Of a DNA stretch of 64,000 nucleotides, positions 55,477 to 64,000 are shown one piece after another. The notes under the pieces are model-generated. The model saw only the letters and a list, made by a program, of their open reading frames with translations, had not been told where the DNA came from and did no database searches. Source of the DNA: CBDFHB01 sp965250115 (GTDB lineage: Bacteria; Acidobacteriota; Vicinamibacteria; Marinacidobacterales; SMYC01). The stretch covers positions 682,001-746,000 of the forward strand of contig CBDFNJ010000002.1 in the NCBI GenBank assembly GCA_965250115.1, given 5' to 3'. Each line of letters opens with the position of its first letter. Position 1 is the first letter of the stretch. The translations under genes were made by a program, and so were the position numbers.

Positions 55477-56246
55477 GCGGGCGAAGCGTCGAGCTCGGCA
55501 CCATCCGTCAGCACTGCAAGACGCTGCGCATGCCGACCGTGGCGAGCCAGTTCCAGAAGCTAGCGGAGCAAGCGCGGCGCGACAAGCAAAGCCACGTCCG
55601 CTACCTCGACGTGCTGCTCAGCGCCGAGGTCGAGGAACGCGAACACCGAGCGGTTCAGAGACGATTGAAAGAAGCACAGCTACCGCGGACGAAGACCGTT
55701 GACGAGTTCGACTTCTCACAGTCGCCCAAGGTCTCGGGCCGCCGGATAAAAGAGCTCGCGGAGGGTCACTACATCGACCGAGCGCAGCCGGTCATCTTCC
55801 TCGGCGACGCGGGGACGGGTAAGACCCACCTGGCGAGCGCGTTGTGTGTGGCCGCGTGTCAGCAACGTCGCCGGGTCCGCTTCACCACCGCATCGAGACT
55901 CGTCAACGAGCTCGTCGAGGCGCGGCAGGAACACGAGCTGTCCCGCATCATCCGACGCTATGCCCGCTTCGAGTTGCTGTGCATCGACGAGCTTGGTTAC
56001 GTCCCGCTCGCCGACGTCGGCGCCGAGCTGTTGTTCCAGGTGATCTCGGAGCGAAGCGAGACCGCCGCGCTCGTGATCACGACGAATCTCCCGTTCTCCG
56101 AATGGACCCAGGTGTTCACCAACGCCCGGCTGTGCAAGGCGCTGCTCGATCGTGTCACGGACCAGGCGCATATCCTCGAGACCGGCTCCGAGTCCTACCG
56201 CTTCCGCCGCACCGTCCGCAGCAAGAACGCGGTTCCAAAGGCATGA
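55473..56246 (+). CDS. istB: IS21 helper ATPase IstB
   Basis: A 257-residue DnaC-like AAA+ ATPase that regulates target choice for IstA. Walker A is LGDAGTGKTHLA and Walker B is LLCIDELGYVPL; sensor I lies in LVITTNLPFSEW. It starts at a GTG overlapping the istA stop. The frame is intact and of normal length. Confidence 0.95.
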   Translation: MSGRSVELGTIRQHCKTLRMPTVASQFQKLAEQARRDKQSHVRYLDVLLSAEVEEREHRAVQRRLKEAQLPRTKTVDEFDFSQSPKVSGRRIKELAEGHYIDRAQPVIFLGDAGTGKTHLASALCVAACQQRRRVRFTTASRLVNELVEARQEHELSRIIRRYARFELLCIDELGYVPLADVGAELLFQVISERSETAALVITTNLPFSEWTQVFTNARLCKALLDRVTDQAHILETGSESYRFRRTVRSKNAVPKA

Positions 56247-56871
56247 GAGCTGTGTTTTCACTCGGGGCGGCCTGCACGTTCGTTCCGGCCGCAGGATAAG
56301 GGAAAGGGACTTTGTTACGTCCGTTCTTTAAGAATCAATAACTTAAGGTGGGCCATTTTAGATGAGCGAAATGGGCCAGGCCGAGTGGACAAAAACATGA
56401 GGCTACGGAGCATCTACAAGAGGCCCTCGCGATCGATCCGAGCCATGTCGAAGCGCGCGAACTATTGGCGAAAGCCTGGAGATGGAGTGCCCGGCCGCAC
56501 GAGGCTCTCGAGCATTACCGGGAGGCGCTGCGTCTTTCCCCCGACTGGCTTCCCGCGCTTGCGGGCGCGGCCCGGGTTTTGGCCACCTATCCCGACCCTT
56601 GCGTACGCGACCCGGAAGAAGCGGTTCGCCTCGCCGAGCGCGCCGCGGGGCAGACCGGCTACCAGCAACCGACTATCCTGGACACCCTGGCCGCCGCCTA
56701 CGCGGCCTCGGGAGATTTCGAGACCGCCGTTAAGGCTGCCGAGAAAGCCCTGGCGCTCGCCGAGAACGCGGGCGCGCAGGAGCTGGCGGCAGAGATACGG
56801 GAGCGCCTGCGGTTATACCGGCAAGGGCAGCCCTTTTTGGCAGAGGAACGCCGTTGAGCTTGGCAGCCTAA

Positions 56872-58795
56872 GGGCCGGCGACAAAATAAGTTCCCGTTTT
56901 CAAGACGGTCGGATGGTGTAGTTCCATTTGGGTAGAGTCTGGTCCTTTGTAACGGAAAGCGCCTGCATCCGCTCGTCAGTGATTTTGACGCCCTTCGGAT
57001 AACGACGCCGGATAAGGTGTGCGCGTACTCGCAAACCGGAAGAGGTGGTGGTCGTGCGGATGTATTTGAGGATGGTTTCGTAGCTGTCGAGAGGCCTGCC
57101 CGCCCAGTTCTTGCTGACCTCGCTGAACAGACGGTGCTCCACTGGATTCCACTTGGATGTACCGGACGGATAGTGGGCTATGGTGATAGCGATGTCGTGG
57201 CGATTGCAAATCCGCGTTTGAAGCCCGTGCTTCCAACCCCGACACCGATAGCCATTGCTGCCCCCGGCGTCTGCCAATATCGCGAGGTCACGGGCTGCAG
57301 GATAGCGTCGCCGTCCTTCCGTTCGCCACCACTTCTCGATGGCATTCACGGCGAAGTCCGGGGTGTTGTACGAGGTACCAATGAACACTGTCCCGCGGTT
57401 CGCGAGCAGATCGTAGACGCCGTAGGGGATTGCGATGCCGTTCGATTCGGAACGGAAGTCATGGTCTTTGACGAGAGTCGGCTCGCGGTTCCAGGCCTGC
57501 CCGCCGTTTTTGAATAATCCCACCAGCTCCCGTTTCTTCGTGTCTACGCTGATGATGGGATGACCAGCTGCGGCAAAACGCTCGCGCAGTTCGGCGATAC
57601 ACGCGAATTGGGTATCGCGATCTTCGGACGTGGCACCGCACAGCTTCTTGTGGTTCACCCGCAACGAGAAGCCGAGCTGTTTGAGCAGTCGACCGACGGT
57701 TTTGCTGCTGACGTTCACACCGAGGCTTCTTAGCTCGCAAGCAATCTTGTCGGTGGTCCGCCGCGTCCATTTTACTCCCGTCATCGGATCGCCCGCGGTG
57801 TCGTGCTTCATGAGTTCTTCGATCTTGGCGATGACTTCTGGCTTTTTTTTGCACGGCGCGCCGTCCGCCACCCTTTCGCCGAACTCCGTCGAGCTCAACA
57901 TCTCTCATTAGCAATTCCCTACGACCTCTGGCTACCGTGCTCGGATCCATCCCGAGCAGTTCGGCAATCTGTTGGTCGCCACCGTGACCGAGCTTCATGG
58001 CCTCGACTCCCGCGTAGAGACGGCGCTGCTTTTCATCGAGCAGGCTGTAGAAAAGAACGATCGCAGCCTTCAACTCCACGGGGAGCACGCGGACTCCCCC
58101 GACCCAGCCCAACGTGGAAGGTGACGCCTCATGTACCTGGCGGGCCGAGAGCTGTTGCTTGCGCGTGCTCACATCGGTGGCCAGATACAGATATCGGCCG
58201 AACACCTGCTCGCGCGCCAATCTTTTCTCTCGGACCAGTTTCAACAGAGGAGCCTTGACGTCAACCTGCACCACGTCCTCGAGCTCGTCGACGTAGTAGC
58301 CTGCCTCACAGGCCGCGACCAACGCTTTTACCGTCGCAAGCAACGTCCCGTACTTCGAGAACCACACTGAGCGCAACGACCAAAGACCTTTTCGATCGAA
58401 CTGGGCGATCTCGTCCAACGTGTAGTAGCTACCACGGTGGGAGTAGCTTGTCCGATACGCCAACTCATTGAGCTTTCGGAAGACGGTCGAGTCCACATCG
58501 GTACCCAACACTGCCTTCAAATCATCGAGGGTAGCTATTTTGTGCTTCCTCAACAGGCGGTCGAGATCTTCAGACTGATAGCTCGTAGGTCTCATAATAG
58601 GAGAAGTGCTCCTTGATAGGCGTAATCCTCCTGCAATGAGGACCGTTTGTCAAACACGCGCTGGTTGCTGAAGACCTACAAATGTTCCGTTTCTAGGGAG
58701 CTTGCCAGGCTCTCGTGATGCCAGACGATATCGCGATCACGACCTGAAACAGGAAGAGTGTTCTCAAAACTAGACAGTTATTTTGTCGGCGGCCC
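56872..58795 (-). mobile_element. ISAzo13-family element, 1924 bp
   Basis: The ends are GGGCCGGCGACAAAATAA (left) and GGGCCGCCGACAAAATAA (right, read inward). The left flank is TAA (56869-56871). The right end here abuts directly the stop codon of another transposase, while a second copy of this right end at 60518-60776 is followed by TAA. The outer pair may therefore be the original element ends. Confidence 0.85.
56900..58595 (-). CDS. ISAzo13-type transposase in two frames joined at an A8 run, with N-terminal extension
   Basis: The first frame (58595 to about 57845) carries an unusual N-terminal region of about 170 residues with two winged-helix-like parts (SEDLDRLLRKHKIATLDDLK; FRKLNELAYRTSYSHRGSYY). 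Then follows the normal family start (FYSLLDEKQRRLYAGVEAM, IAELLGMDPSTVARGRRELL). At an AAAAAAAA run (57843-57850) the homology passes to a second frame (KKPEVIAKIEELM). That frame holds the DDE core: ISVDTKKRELVG (Asp), ILADAGGSNG (Asp) and NPVEHRLFSEVSK (Glu). An A8 run is a classic slippage site, so a fused product may be made; otherwise it is a frameshift mutation. Confidence 0.8.
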
Positions 58796-60091
58796 CTAGG
58801 CAGCAACCTCATCGCTGTCAAGAGATTTCTGTTTGCTTCTAAGCGCGTGAACGAGAGCGCCCATATGGCGATAGCCTTTGATACGGTGAAACTTTTTCTC
58901 CGCCGTGACGACGCCGAGAGCGGTCCATCGGCGAATCATGGAAGGACTCTTCCACCGCTTGACGTTTCTCGAGACTCTGCGGATGGTGCCGTTGAGATTC
59001 TCGATGGCGTTTGTCGTGGCCAGAGATTTGCGAAGTAACTCGGGTAGAGCGAGCTTCACAACCGTGAGGGTCTCTTCCATCCCTTCTCGAAGGCTTCCGG
59101 CAGCTTCGTCGTAGCCGTTTCGCTCGAGCCACGACACCAATGCCTGAAGTCGCTTGCGCGCCTTGTCGGCACTCTTGCATTTGTACGCTTCCTTCATTGT
59201 CTGGAGCACGTAGGCGTGACGGGACTTGGGAAGGTACGAGCGTAGATTTCGGAGTTTGTGGAGCTGGCATCTTTGGATAACCGCGAGATCCCCCAAAACG
59301 TCGACGAGTGCTTTGCGGATCCCTTTGCCTCCGTCCACTACGCAGAGAATCGATTCGTCGATCCGCAATCCCCGCTCGAGAAGGTTCTGCAACATCGCGG
59401 TGCACACCCGAGAGTTCTCCGTCGAGCCCAGCCATATACCCAAGGGCACCTTCGTTCCATCTATTGTGATACCGAGAGTTACGACGACGGTCTGTCCGGC
59501 CACCTCAAGGCCATCCATCATTAGTGCCGCAAGCTCGAACTCCTCTAGCCTCCGAGATAGGTATTCCTCGAGCTTCTTAGTCGTCTGGCTCACGAGGTGA
59601 CGGCTGGCGGCACTCTTGCTCGTGCCACGAGACTTCAACTTCGCCGAGGGTTTGTCCAGACTCGATTCGTAATTTCGGGTCGATACCCCCACCAAGATCT
59701 GGTTCAGCACTCGCTCCGGAAGCGGGTCTTCTTCGCGGAAGGCTTCGAAGTGTGGAAGCGACGCCTCCTCGCCCGACTTCGAACGGACTCGAGGTCGCGA
59801 CACTTGGATTCGACGACCGCCGAAGCTCAGCTCCCCATCCGTGCTCCCCCAGTGGTTATGAGTTCGCTCCTTCTCGTGCTTGCCCTTCGGCCCCGCGATC
59901 TTCTCCGCGTCCTCTCTCAGGAGTAGGTGCAATGCGGTCAGTCCTTGCTCGTACACCCATTCCGTCAGGTCCGCCTTCGTGGCCGCGATCCCAGCTATCA
60001 TCGGTAGCAGTATCTGACCGACTTGGCCAACTACCTTGCCCGTAGGCGAGTGCGTTTGCTTTCTTACTGGCTTCTTTGATTTCCTTGGCAT
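58796..60091 (-). CDS. IS256-family transposase (second, distinct element)
   Basis: A 431-residue mutator-type transposase, not closely similar to the one at 18441. DDE residues lie in ALMMDGLEVAG (Asp), LCVVDGGKGIRKAL (Asp) and TTNAIENLNGTIRRV (Glu). The coding frame is complete. Its stop codon is the last thing before the ISAzo13 end, so the 3' inverted repeat of its element is missing. It cannot move as a normal IS from here. Its 5' end probably lies near 60208, inside an IS1595 remnant. Confidence 0.9.
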   Translation of the reverse strand: MPRKSKKPVRKQTHSPTGKVVGQVGQILLPMIAGIAATKADLTEWVYEQGLTALHLLLREDAEKIAGPKGKHEKERTHNHWGSTDGELSFGGRRIQVSRPRVRSKSGEEASLPHFEAFREEDPLPERVLNQILVGVSTRNYESSLDKPSAKLKSRGTSKSAASRHLVSQTTKKLEEYLSRRLEEFELAALMMDGLEVAGQTVVVTLGITIDGTKVPLGIWLGSTENSRVCTAMLQNLLERGLRIDESILCVVDGGKGIRKALVDVLGDLAVIQRCQLHKLRNLRSYLPKSRHAYVLQTMKEAYKCKSADKARKRLQALVSWLERNGYDEAAGSLREGMEETLTVVKLALPELLRKSLATTNAIENLNGTIRRVSRNVKRWKSPSMIRRWTALGVVTAEKKFHRIKGYRHMGALVHALRSKQKSLDSDEVAA

Positions 60092-60140
60092 GGTGGCTCC
60101 TTGTCCCCCTCTGGAGACGGTTGGTTTGGCAGACCTATTC

Positions 60141-60467
60141 TTAGGCCGGCCAAGGAGCCGCCGCTACCCCAAATTCAACATCCGGCGGGACATCCCCGAT
60201 GAGCCAGATAGCAGTGAACCATTTGTCGAGTCCGATGGGGCTATCCTCAAAGATGGTCCCGACCTTGACGGAGAATTGCCGACGCTGATGCTTCGTGCGG
60301 CACTGCCAGCGACGCTGGTTCTTTAGGTAGGCGACAGAGGTACTCCCGCAATGTGGGCACGTCACGCCATTGGGCCAGCGAGCCGCCACGAGCGTTTCCT
60401 GGCATACGTCAAGATCAGAGTAAAATTGGATGGCTTCTTGGAGTGTTTTTGGTTCTTGCTCTCTCAT
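60141..60467 (-). pseudogene. IS1595-family transposase N-terminal fragment
   Basis: The zinc ribbon CPHCGSTSVAYLKNQRRWQC, then FSVKVGTIFEDSPIGLDKWF and TAIWLI, is a typical IS1595 start. After TAIWLI (about 60205) the frame enters unrelated sequence belonging to the IS256 5' end and stops. The rest, including the DDE core, is missing. Its own 5' end is probably the GGGTAATG at 60511-60518. Confidence 0.85.
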
Positions 60468-60517
60468 GTGGAGAGTATCGCACGCCCCACTGTATTAGTC
60501 AAGTATATCATTACCCT

Positions 60518-60776
60518 ATTTTGTGCTTCCTCAACAGGCGGTCGAGATCTTCAGACTGATAGCTCGTAGGTCTCATAATAAGAGAAGTGCTCCTTGATAG
60601 GCGTAATCTTCCTACAATGAGGACCGTTTGTCAAACACGCGCTGGTTGCTGAAGATCTACAAATGTTCCGTTTCTAGGGAGCTTGCCAGGCTCTCGTGAT
60701 GCCAAACGATATCGCGATCACGACCTGAAACAGGAAGAGTGTTCTCAAAACTAGACAGTTATTTTGTCGGCGGCCC
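60518..60776 (-). repeat. Second copy of the ISAzo13 5' end
   Basis: About 260 bp that repeats 58535-58795 with a few differences. It includes the start of the transposase frame (MRPTSYQSEDLDR...) and the end GGGCCGCCGACAAAATAA. It is followed by TAA (60777-60779), matching the TAA left of the element at 56872. Confidence 0.9.
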
Positions 60777-60792
60777 TAAGTGGCTACTCTCG

Positions 60793-62748
60793 CTACTTAG
60801 GTGACTCGCGGTTCTTTTCGAGATGCGACCTAACCAGGTTCAGGTTTTTTTGTGCTTCGACGTGGCCGGGTTGGATCGAAAGCGCCCGTTCATAGTGGGC
60901 CGCGGCCTCGACCAGAATCCCTTGTCGGGCGAGAGCGTTGCCGAGGCTCAAGTGCGCCAGAAACGAGTCGGGCTTGATTGACACGGCCTGACGATAGTGA
61001 CCGATCGCTTCTTCGCCGTTACCCTGGAGCAACAGGGCCTTGCCCAAGTTGTGGTGCACATCAGCGAAGTCTGGCCAGGCCCGCAGGGCACTACGAAAAT
61101 GCCGGATCGCTTCCTCGCTGTCCCCCTGCATCAACAGTGCGACACCGAGATTGTTGTGCGCTAGAGCCAGGTCCGGATCGACGCGCAAGGCGTAACGAAA
61201 GAGCTTCATCGCCTCGGCCGTCTTACCCTGCGCCAGAAGTACGTGGCCCAGGTTGTTGTGCGCTAGGGCAAAGTCTGGTTTGATCTCGACGGCGCGACGA
61301 TAATGTCGAATCGCCTCCTCTCCCTTACCTCGAGCCGAGAGCATGTTGGCCAAGCTATAGCGTGCTTGGGCATCTCCGGGAGTGGTGCGAATTCGATATT
61401 TGTGGCCGTCGAGGCGCGCCCGATGATCCTTTATCGCAAAATCGCGTTTCAGAATCGCCAGCTCGGCGCTATCGGTAGGCACCAGCTGAAGCCACAAGTC
61501 CCCCATCTCATCCGAGGATTGCGGACCGAATACCACACGCCGGGGAGGATGGTGCGGGTTGAACACATTGTCGGAGGAGTTGTCGTAGGTGTATTCCATT
61601 TCGAGCTTGGTGCCCCGGGGTAAGAAGACCGGCTCGGCGAATCGATACTCGTCCTGCCAGTTGAAATCCCAGTCCTTGATACGGATGAGCCACCTCGTCG
61701 TACCATCGGCAAGCTTGGCATAGCCTTTCATGTCCCGTGCCAGGTAATGGGCATGCGGGTACACGCCGACTACCTCCACGTCGACTGGCAACTCGAAGGA
61801 GTCTTGGATCGTATAGTCTTTCTTCCCGGCAGGAATGTCGATGGTATGGGAGCCAAGCCTGAGTCCGAGAGGAATGCGCGTGGGTGCCTTCTCGGTGAAG
61901 TAGAATCCTACCGCGCAGCGAACCACCTCTGGCTTGCCGCTCGGCAGAAGGTGCAATTTCAGGAGAAGGTCGCTGCCTGCCTCCAAGCGCCAGGCCATGC
62001 CCTCGGGGGCGGCCATGGGGACCTTGCCCGGTGTCCAGCCCAAGAATTGGCCGTCGGGGCTACTGGCGTCTCCGGAATACATGCCCTCATAGCCCGGCTC
62101 GGGATCTTGTTCATCGAGATATCGGGTCGAGCGCGTTTCATCAATTTGCATTACGACGTGATGGACGATTCGCGGATTCCCTCCTCGAAATTCGAGGGCT
62201 CTCACGTATTTCCTGGTCGGTATCGGTATGGGGATCACGAAGCTGCGAAACACATCCCGATCCCCGGCCGGCAGGGTGTAAGGCTCAGCCATTTCGATCA
62301 CCAGATCCGGTTCGCCGAATTGCCAGCCCTCGGTAAACTGCGCCGGCGGGGGCAACTCATCCAGGTCTCCCTCCAGGGCGCCGTCCTCGACCCACTTGCG
62401 GAAGGTGGCGATTTGGTCGGACGTGAGGCGGCGCTGGCCCTGGAATTCGCCGTATCCTTCTTCGGGCAGCCAAGGTGGCATGAACCGACTTTCGGTGACG
62501 ACCGCAATCTGTTGAGCCCGTTTGCGCACATCTTGGTAGCTCAACAAGCTGAATGGTGCCGGCTCACCGGGGCGATGACAAGCCGCACAGTTTTCAAACA
62601 CGATCGGCGCAATATCCTTGTTGAACGTCAACCTGTTTGAAGAGCCTGGAAGGCTCCCGTCCTGAGATCGCACTCCTGTCGTGGCGCCGAGTACAACGAC
62701 GCTTGGGAAGATGAGTATTGCGAGGGCCAAGTGGGCCGAGCGGGTCAT
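60793..62748 (-). CDS. Exported cytochrome c / copper monooxygenase-like (PHM) / TPR protein
   Basis: A 651-residue three-part protein. After a signal (LALAILIFPSVVVLGAT) comes a single heme domain with IVFENCAACHRPGEPAPF. The middle (about 165-430) resembles the copper type II ascorbate-dependent monooxygenase fold: PRIVHHVVMQID gives a His pair, YPHAHYLARDMKGYA an HxH, and GTKLEMEYTYDN the candidate Met. The last 190 residues are five or six TPR units (AHNNLGHVLLAQGKTAEAM ... AHNNLGVALLMQGDSEEAI). A heme could feed electrons to copper; the substrate is unknown. It overlaps the upstream redoxin gene by 4 bp. Confidence 0.88.
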   Translation of the reverse strand: MTRSAHLALAILIFPSVVVLGATTGVRSQDGSLPGSSNRLTFNKDIAPIVFENCAACHRPGEPAPFSLLSYQDVRKRAQQIAVVTESRFMPPWLPEEGYGEFQGQRRLTSDQIATFRKWVEDGALEGDLDELPPPAQFTEGWQFGEPDLVIEMAEPYTLPAGDRDVFRSFVIPIPIPTRKYVRALEFRGGNPRIVHHVVMQIDETRSTRYLDEQDPEPGYEGMYSGDASSPDGQFLGWTPGKVPMAAPEGMAWRLEAGSDLLLKLHLLPSGKPEVVRCAVGFYFTEKAPTRIPLGLRLGSHTIDIPAGKKDYTIQDSFELPVDVEVVGVYPHAHYLARDMKGYAKLADGTTRWLIRIKDWDFNWQDEYRFAEPVFLPRGTKLEMEYTYDNSSDNVFNPHHPPRRVVFGPQSSDEMGDLWLQLVPTDSAELAILKRDFAIKDHRARLDGHKYRIRTTPGDAQARYSLANMLSARGKGEEAIRHYRRAVEIKPDFALAHNNLGHVLLAQGKTAEAMKLFRYALRVDPDLALAHNNLGVALLMQGDSEEAIRHFRSALRAWPDFADVHHNLGKALLLQGNGEEAIGHYRQAVSIKPDSFLAHLSLGNALARQGILVEAAAHYERALSIQPGHVEAQKNLNLVRSHLEKNRESPK

Positions 62749-63341
62749 TGCAAATCCGAGATAAAGCAGCCCACGGCAGGGGTCATGGCGCGGTCCACCG
62801 GCCTCCCCTCGAGGATCGCTTGGAGGGCTTGCTCGAGATCGTTTTGGGTCGGTGTCGCCCGTGCCTTGCCAAAATCGACGTAGCGGTCATCAATACGGCC
62901 GCGATAGACCATCCGCCTAGCGGGCACGAAGACGGCGGCCTCCGGGGTCACCTTGACCTGGGTCTTTTTGACCAGCCGGTGATGCGGATCGCGCAGAACA
63001 CTAAAGGAGTAACCGTATTCCTTCACATGCTCACGAATGGCTTTCACCGATTCGTCCGGATCGGGATACACGAGCCAGAACCGGACGTTGTCAGACTTGA
63101 ACTTCGCATGCAGCCGTAGGACTTCAGGTGCGTAACGGTTCGAGATCGGACAATCGGTACGGGTGAAGAGAAAGACGGTCGCTTTGGCATCCGTCTGCTT
63201 GAGGGGGTCGACCTGTCGACCCTGCAAATCGAGCAAGGACAACTGTGTGGATAACCCTGCCTCTCCGAAGCGCAGCAGCACCGCCGCCACGGCCAAAAAG
63301 ACCGTTACCATCCGCCGAGTCGTCCGTCCGCTCGGTAACAC
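62745..63341 (-). CDS. Exported thioredoxin-fold (redoxin/SCO-like) protein
   Basis: A 198-residue protein with a signal (MVTVFLAVAAVLLRFGEAG, start possibly at the Met 10 residues in). The redoxin core is ATVFLFTRTDCPISNRYAPEV with one Cys, FWLVYPDPDES, and the cis-Pro region VTPEAAVFV. With a single Cys it resembles alkyl-hydroperoxide-reductase-like 'redoxin domain' proteins that accompany PHM-like/TPR proteins in Acidobacteriota. Its stop overlaps the start of the cytochrome/PHM gene, so the two are translationally coupled. It may help metallate or reduce that partner; that is inference. Confidence 0.82.
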   Translation of the reverse strand: MLPSGRTTRRMVTVFLAVAAVLLRFGEAGLSTQLSLLDLQGRQVDPLKQTDAKATVFLFTRTDCPISNRYAPEVLRLHAKFKSDNVRFWLVYPDPDESVKAIREHVKEYGYSFSVLRDPHHRLVKKTQVKVTPEAAVFVPARRMVYRGRIDDRYVDFGKARATPTQNDLEQALQAILEGRPVDRAMTPAVGCFISDLQ

Positions 63342-63459
63342 GCCTTCGACTTCTAATCCTTTAAAGGCAGTGGGTTACGGGAACACCCTGCCGAAAATTC
63401 TAACGGCCTGCAGACTCCCCCATTATACTCACCGCTCTCCGAAACCTAATGAAATCTGA

Positions 63460-64000
63460 TCAGGTCCAGGTTCCTGCTTCACAAAGGATGGTTTCACTCC
63501 AGCGCGTGCTGGAGCCAGAGCCTCCCTCTCCACAGGCTTCAGTTCCGGTGGAGCTCACCGTACGTAAAAGATTCCTCGCCGCATTCTCGTCTCGGTCGAG
63601 CGTCGTGCCACAGGCTTCACACTGGAAGCTCCGTTCGCTCAAACGAAGCTCTTCCTTCACCTCGCCGCACGACGAGCACATCTTCGACGAGGGAAACCAG
63701 CGGTCCGCCACCTCGATGTGATTCCCTTTGAGCGCCGCTTTGTACTCGAGCTGCCGGCGGAGCTCGTAGAATCCTATGTCGGCGATGGCGCGCGCGAGGT
63801 ATCGGTTCGACAACATGCCCTTCACGTTCAAATCCTCGAGCGCGATCGCTGCTTGGCTCTCGCAACGCTGAGGTATCTGTTCGAGCTCTACCGACAGGCT
63901 CACAAACCACTGGTCCGCCGTGCGTGACACCGTAGCCGAGACCAGCCTGCCACGAAATCGAAGCTCTTCTCGCATCCGCACCCACCCGAGCTTCGGGATC
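63460..64000 (-). pseudogene. IS200/IS605-type TnpB with internal deletion, cut by window end
   Basis: The frame is open to base 64000 (IPKLGWVRMREELRFRG), so the gene starts outside. After SVELEQIPQ it jumps straight to ALEDLNVKGM, losing the segment that normally holds the first RuvC Asp (VGVDLG). The remaining RuvC/zinc parts are present: LEDL (Glu), CSSCG ... CEACG (zinc ribbon) and DRDENAARNL (last Asp). It ends CEAGTWT, followed by GATCAGATT on the way out. A nuclease-dead remnant; any guide RNA would overlap the 3' end. Confidence 0.8.

Larger units (their letters stand above)
53832..56397 (+). mobile_element. IS21-family element, complete, 2566 bp
   Basis: The terminal repeats begin TGTGTTCGCTACTCTAAC (left) and TGTTTTTGTCCACTCGGC (right, read inward). 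Both lead into TGGCCCATTTCGCTCAT and a second TGGCCCACC block, the multiple-repeat ends usual in IS21. It is flanked by the 5-bp duplication TGAGG (53827-53831 and 56398-56402). It carries istA and istB. Confidence 0.93.
52962..56857 (+). pseudogene. Decayed exported cytochrome-TPR protein, split by IS21
   Basis: The start (GGGTGGGTAA before the ATG, then a signal ending GTAGAEGQ) leads to EFVGSETSGACHTLHVQWQR. The heme motif CxxCH has become SGACH through one base. The frame is lost before the TPR part, which appears in another frame from about 53450 (GEVLYRLEDYEEAFSWLRRG). It then runs to ISSGELSE, where IS21 sits at 53832-56397. Removing IS21 and one TGAGG copy reads SGELSEATEHLQEALAIDP and on through further TPRs to LAEERR at 56857. 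The gene is dead by three lesions: the heme cysteine, an internal frameshift or deletion, and the IS. Confidence 0.8.

Noticed and set aside
60474..60504. TTGACT and GATACT as a promoter for the IS1595 fragment
   Set aside because: The spacer is 19 bp and the start codon is too close to the -10.

Overview
The window looks like a chromosomal stretch of an uncultured, GC-rich Gram-negative bacterium. Acidobacteriota (Vicinamibacteria or Thermoanaerobaculia type) is my best guess. It rests on the combination of a sortilin/BNR-repeat protein, a GWxTD protein, ASPIC/UnbV-FG-GAP proteins, a cytochrome-PHM-TPR protein, several secreted amidohydrolases and a fused MFS/spermidine-synthase protein. There is no rRNA or other phylogenetic marker here, so this is inference. 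I found no tRNA, rRNA or CRISPR array.

Layout. 1-8.1 kb: a degradative cluster of exported proteins (BNR protein cut by the window edge, D-aminoacylase lipoprotein, class V aminotransferase, amidohydrolase, M19-type dipeptidase). 8.4-14.5 kb: a minus-strand regulatory and redox module. A histidine kinase and a sigma-54 response regulator are followed by a heme-tagged outer-membrane protein, a cupredoxin and a truncated cupredoxin. A candidate sigma-54 promoter and two upstream palindromes lie in the right place. 14.5-28.7 kb: a fused MFS/spermidine-synthase gene and a membrane-protein gene, both partly duplicated (copies at 16.3-20.0, 26.4-27.6 and 49.1-49.8 kb) and broken by IS256, IS1-like and IS5/IS903 elements. 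Between the copies lie an orphan histidine kinase, an FMN-binding-like protein and a porin-like protein. 29.5-36.4 kb: an FG-GAP/UnbV protein, then a three-gene cluster (five-heme cytochrome, outer-membrane barrel, four-heme cytochrome) and a Ser/Thr kinase cut after its N-lobe. 36.4-39.2 kb: transposase debris, an RND-efflux tail and a frameshifted IS91-type element. 39.5-45.5 kb: a hydantoin/amino-acid catabolic island (racemase, hydantoinase, disrupted SDR, DapA-like lyase, Na+:alanine symporter) of visibly different base usage, probably imported. 45.7-52.7 kb: a second D-aminoacylase, a dicarboxylate symporter, fragments, and a GWxTD-TPR protein. 53-60.8 kb: a decayed cytochrome/TPR gene split by IS21, then nested ISAzo13, IS256 and IS1595 elements. 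60.8-64 kb: a cytochrome/PHM/TPR protein with a redoxin partner, then a deleted TnpB running off the end.

Two themes stand out. One is scavenging of peptides and D- or N-blocked amino acids through exported amidohydrolases, a dipeptidase, a hydantoinase and symporters. The other is envelope redox chemistry through multiheme cytochromes, outer-membrane barrels and cupredoxins, under two-component control. Over them lies a dense layer of insertion sequences. For several of these the exact ends, target duplications and original host reading frames can be reconstructed by eye. The 661-bp ISL3 derivative is notable: both copies share the same internal deletion and stop codon yet have separate target duplications, so a dead element appears to have moved in trans.
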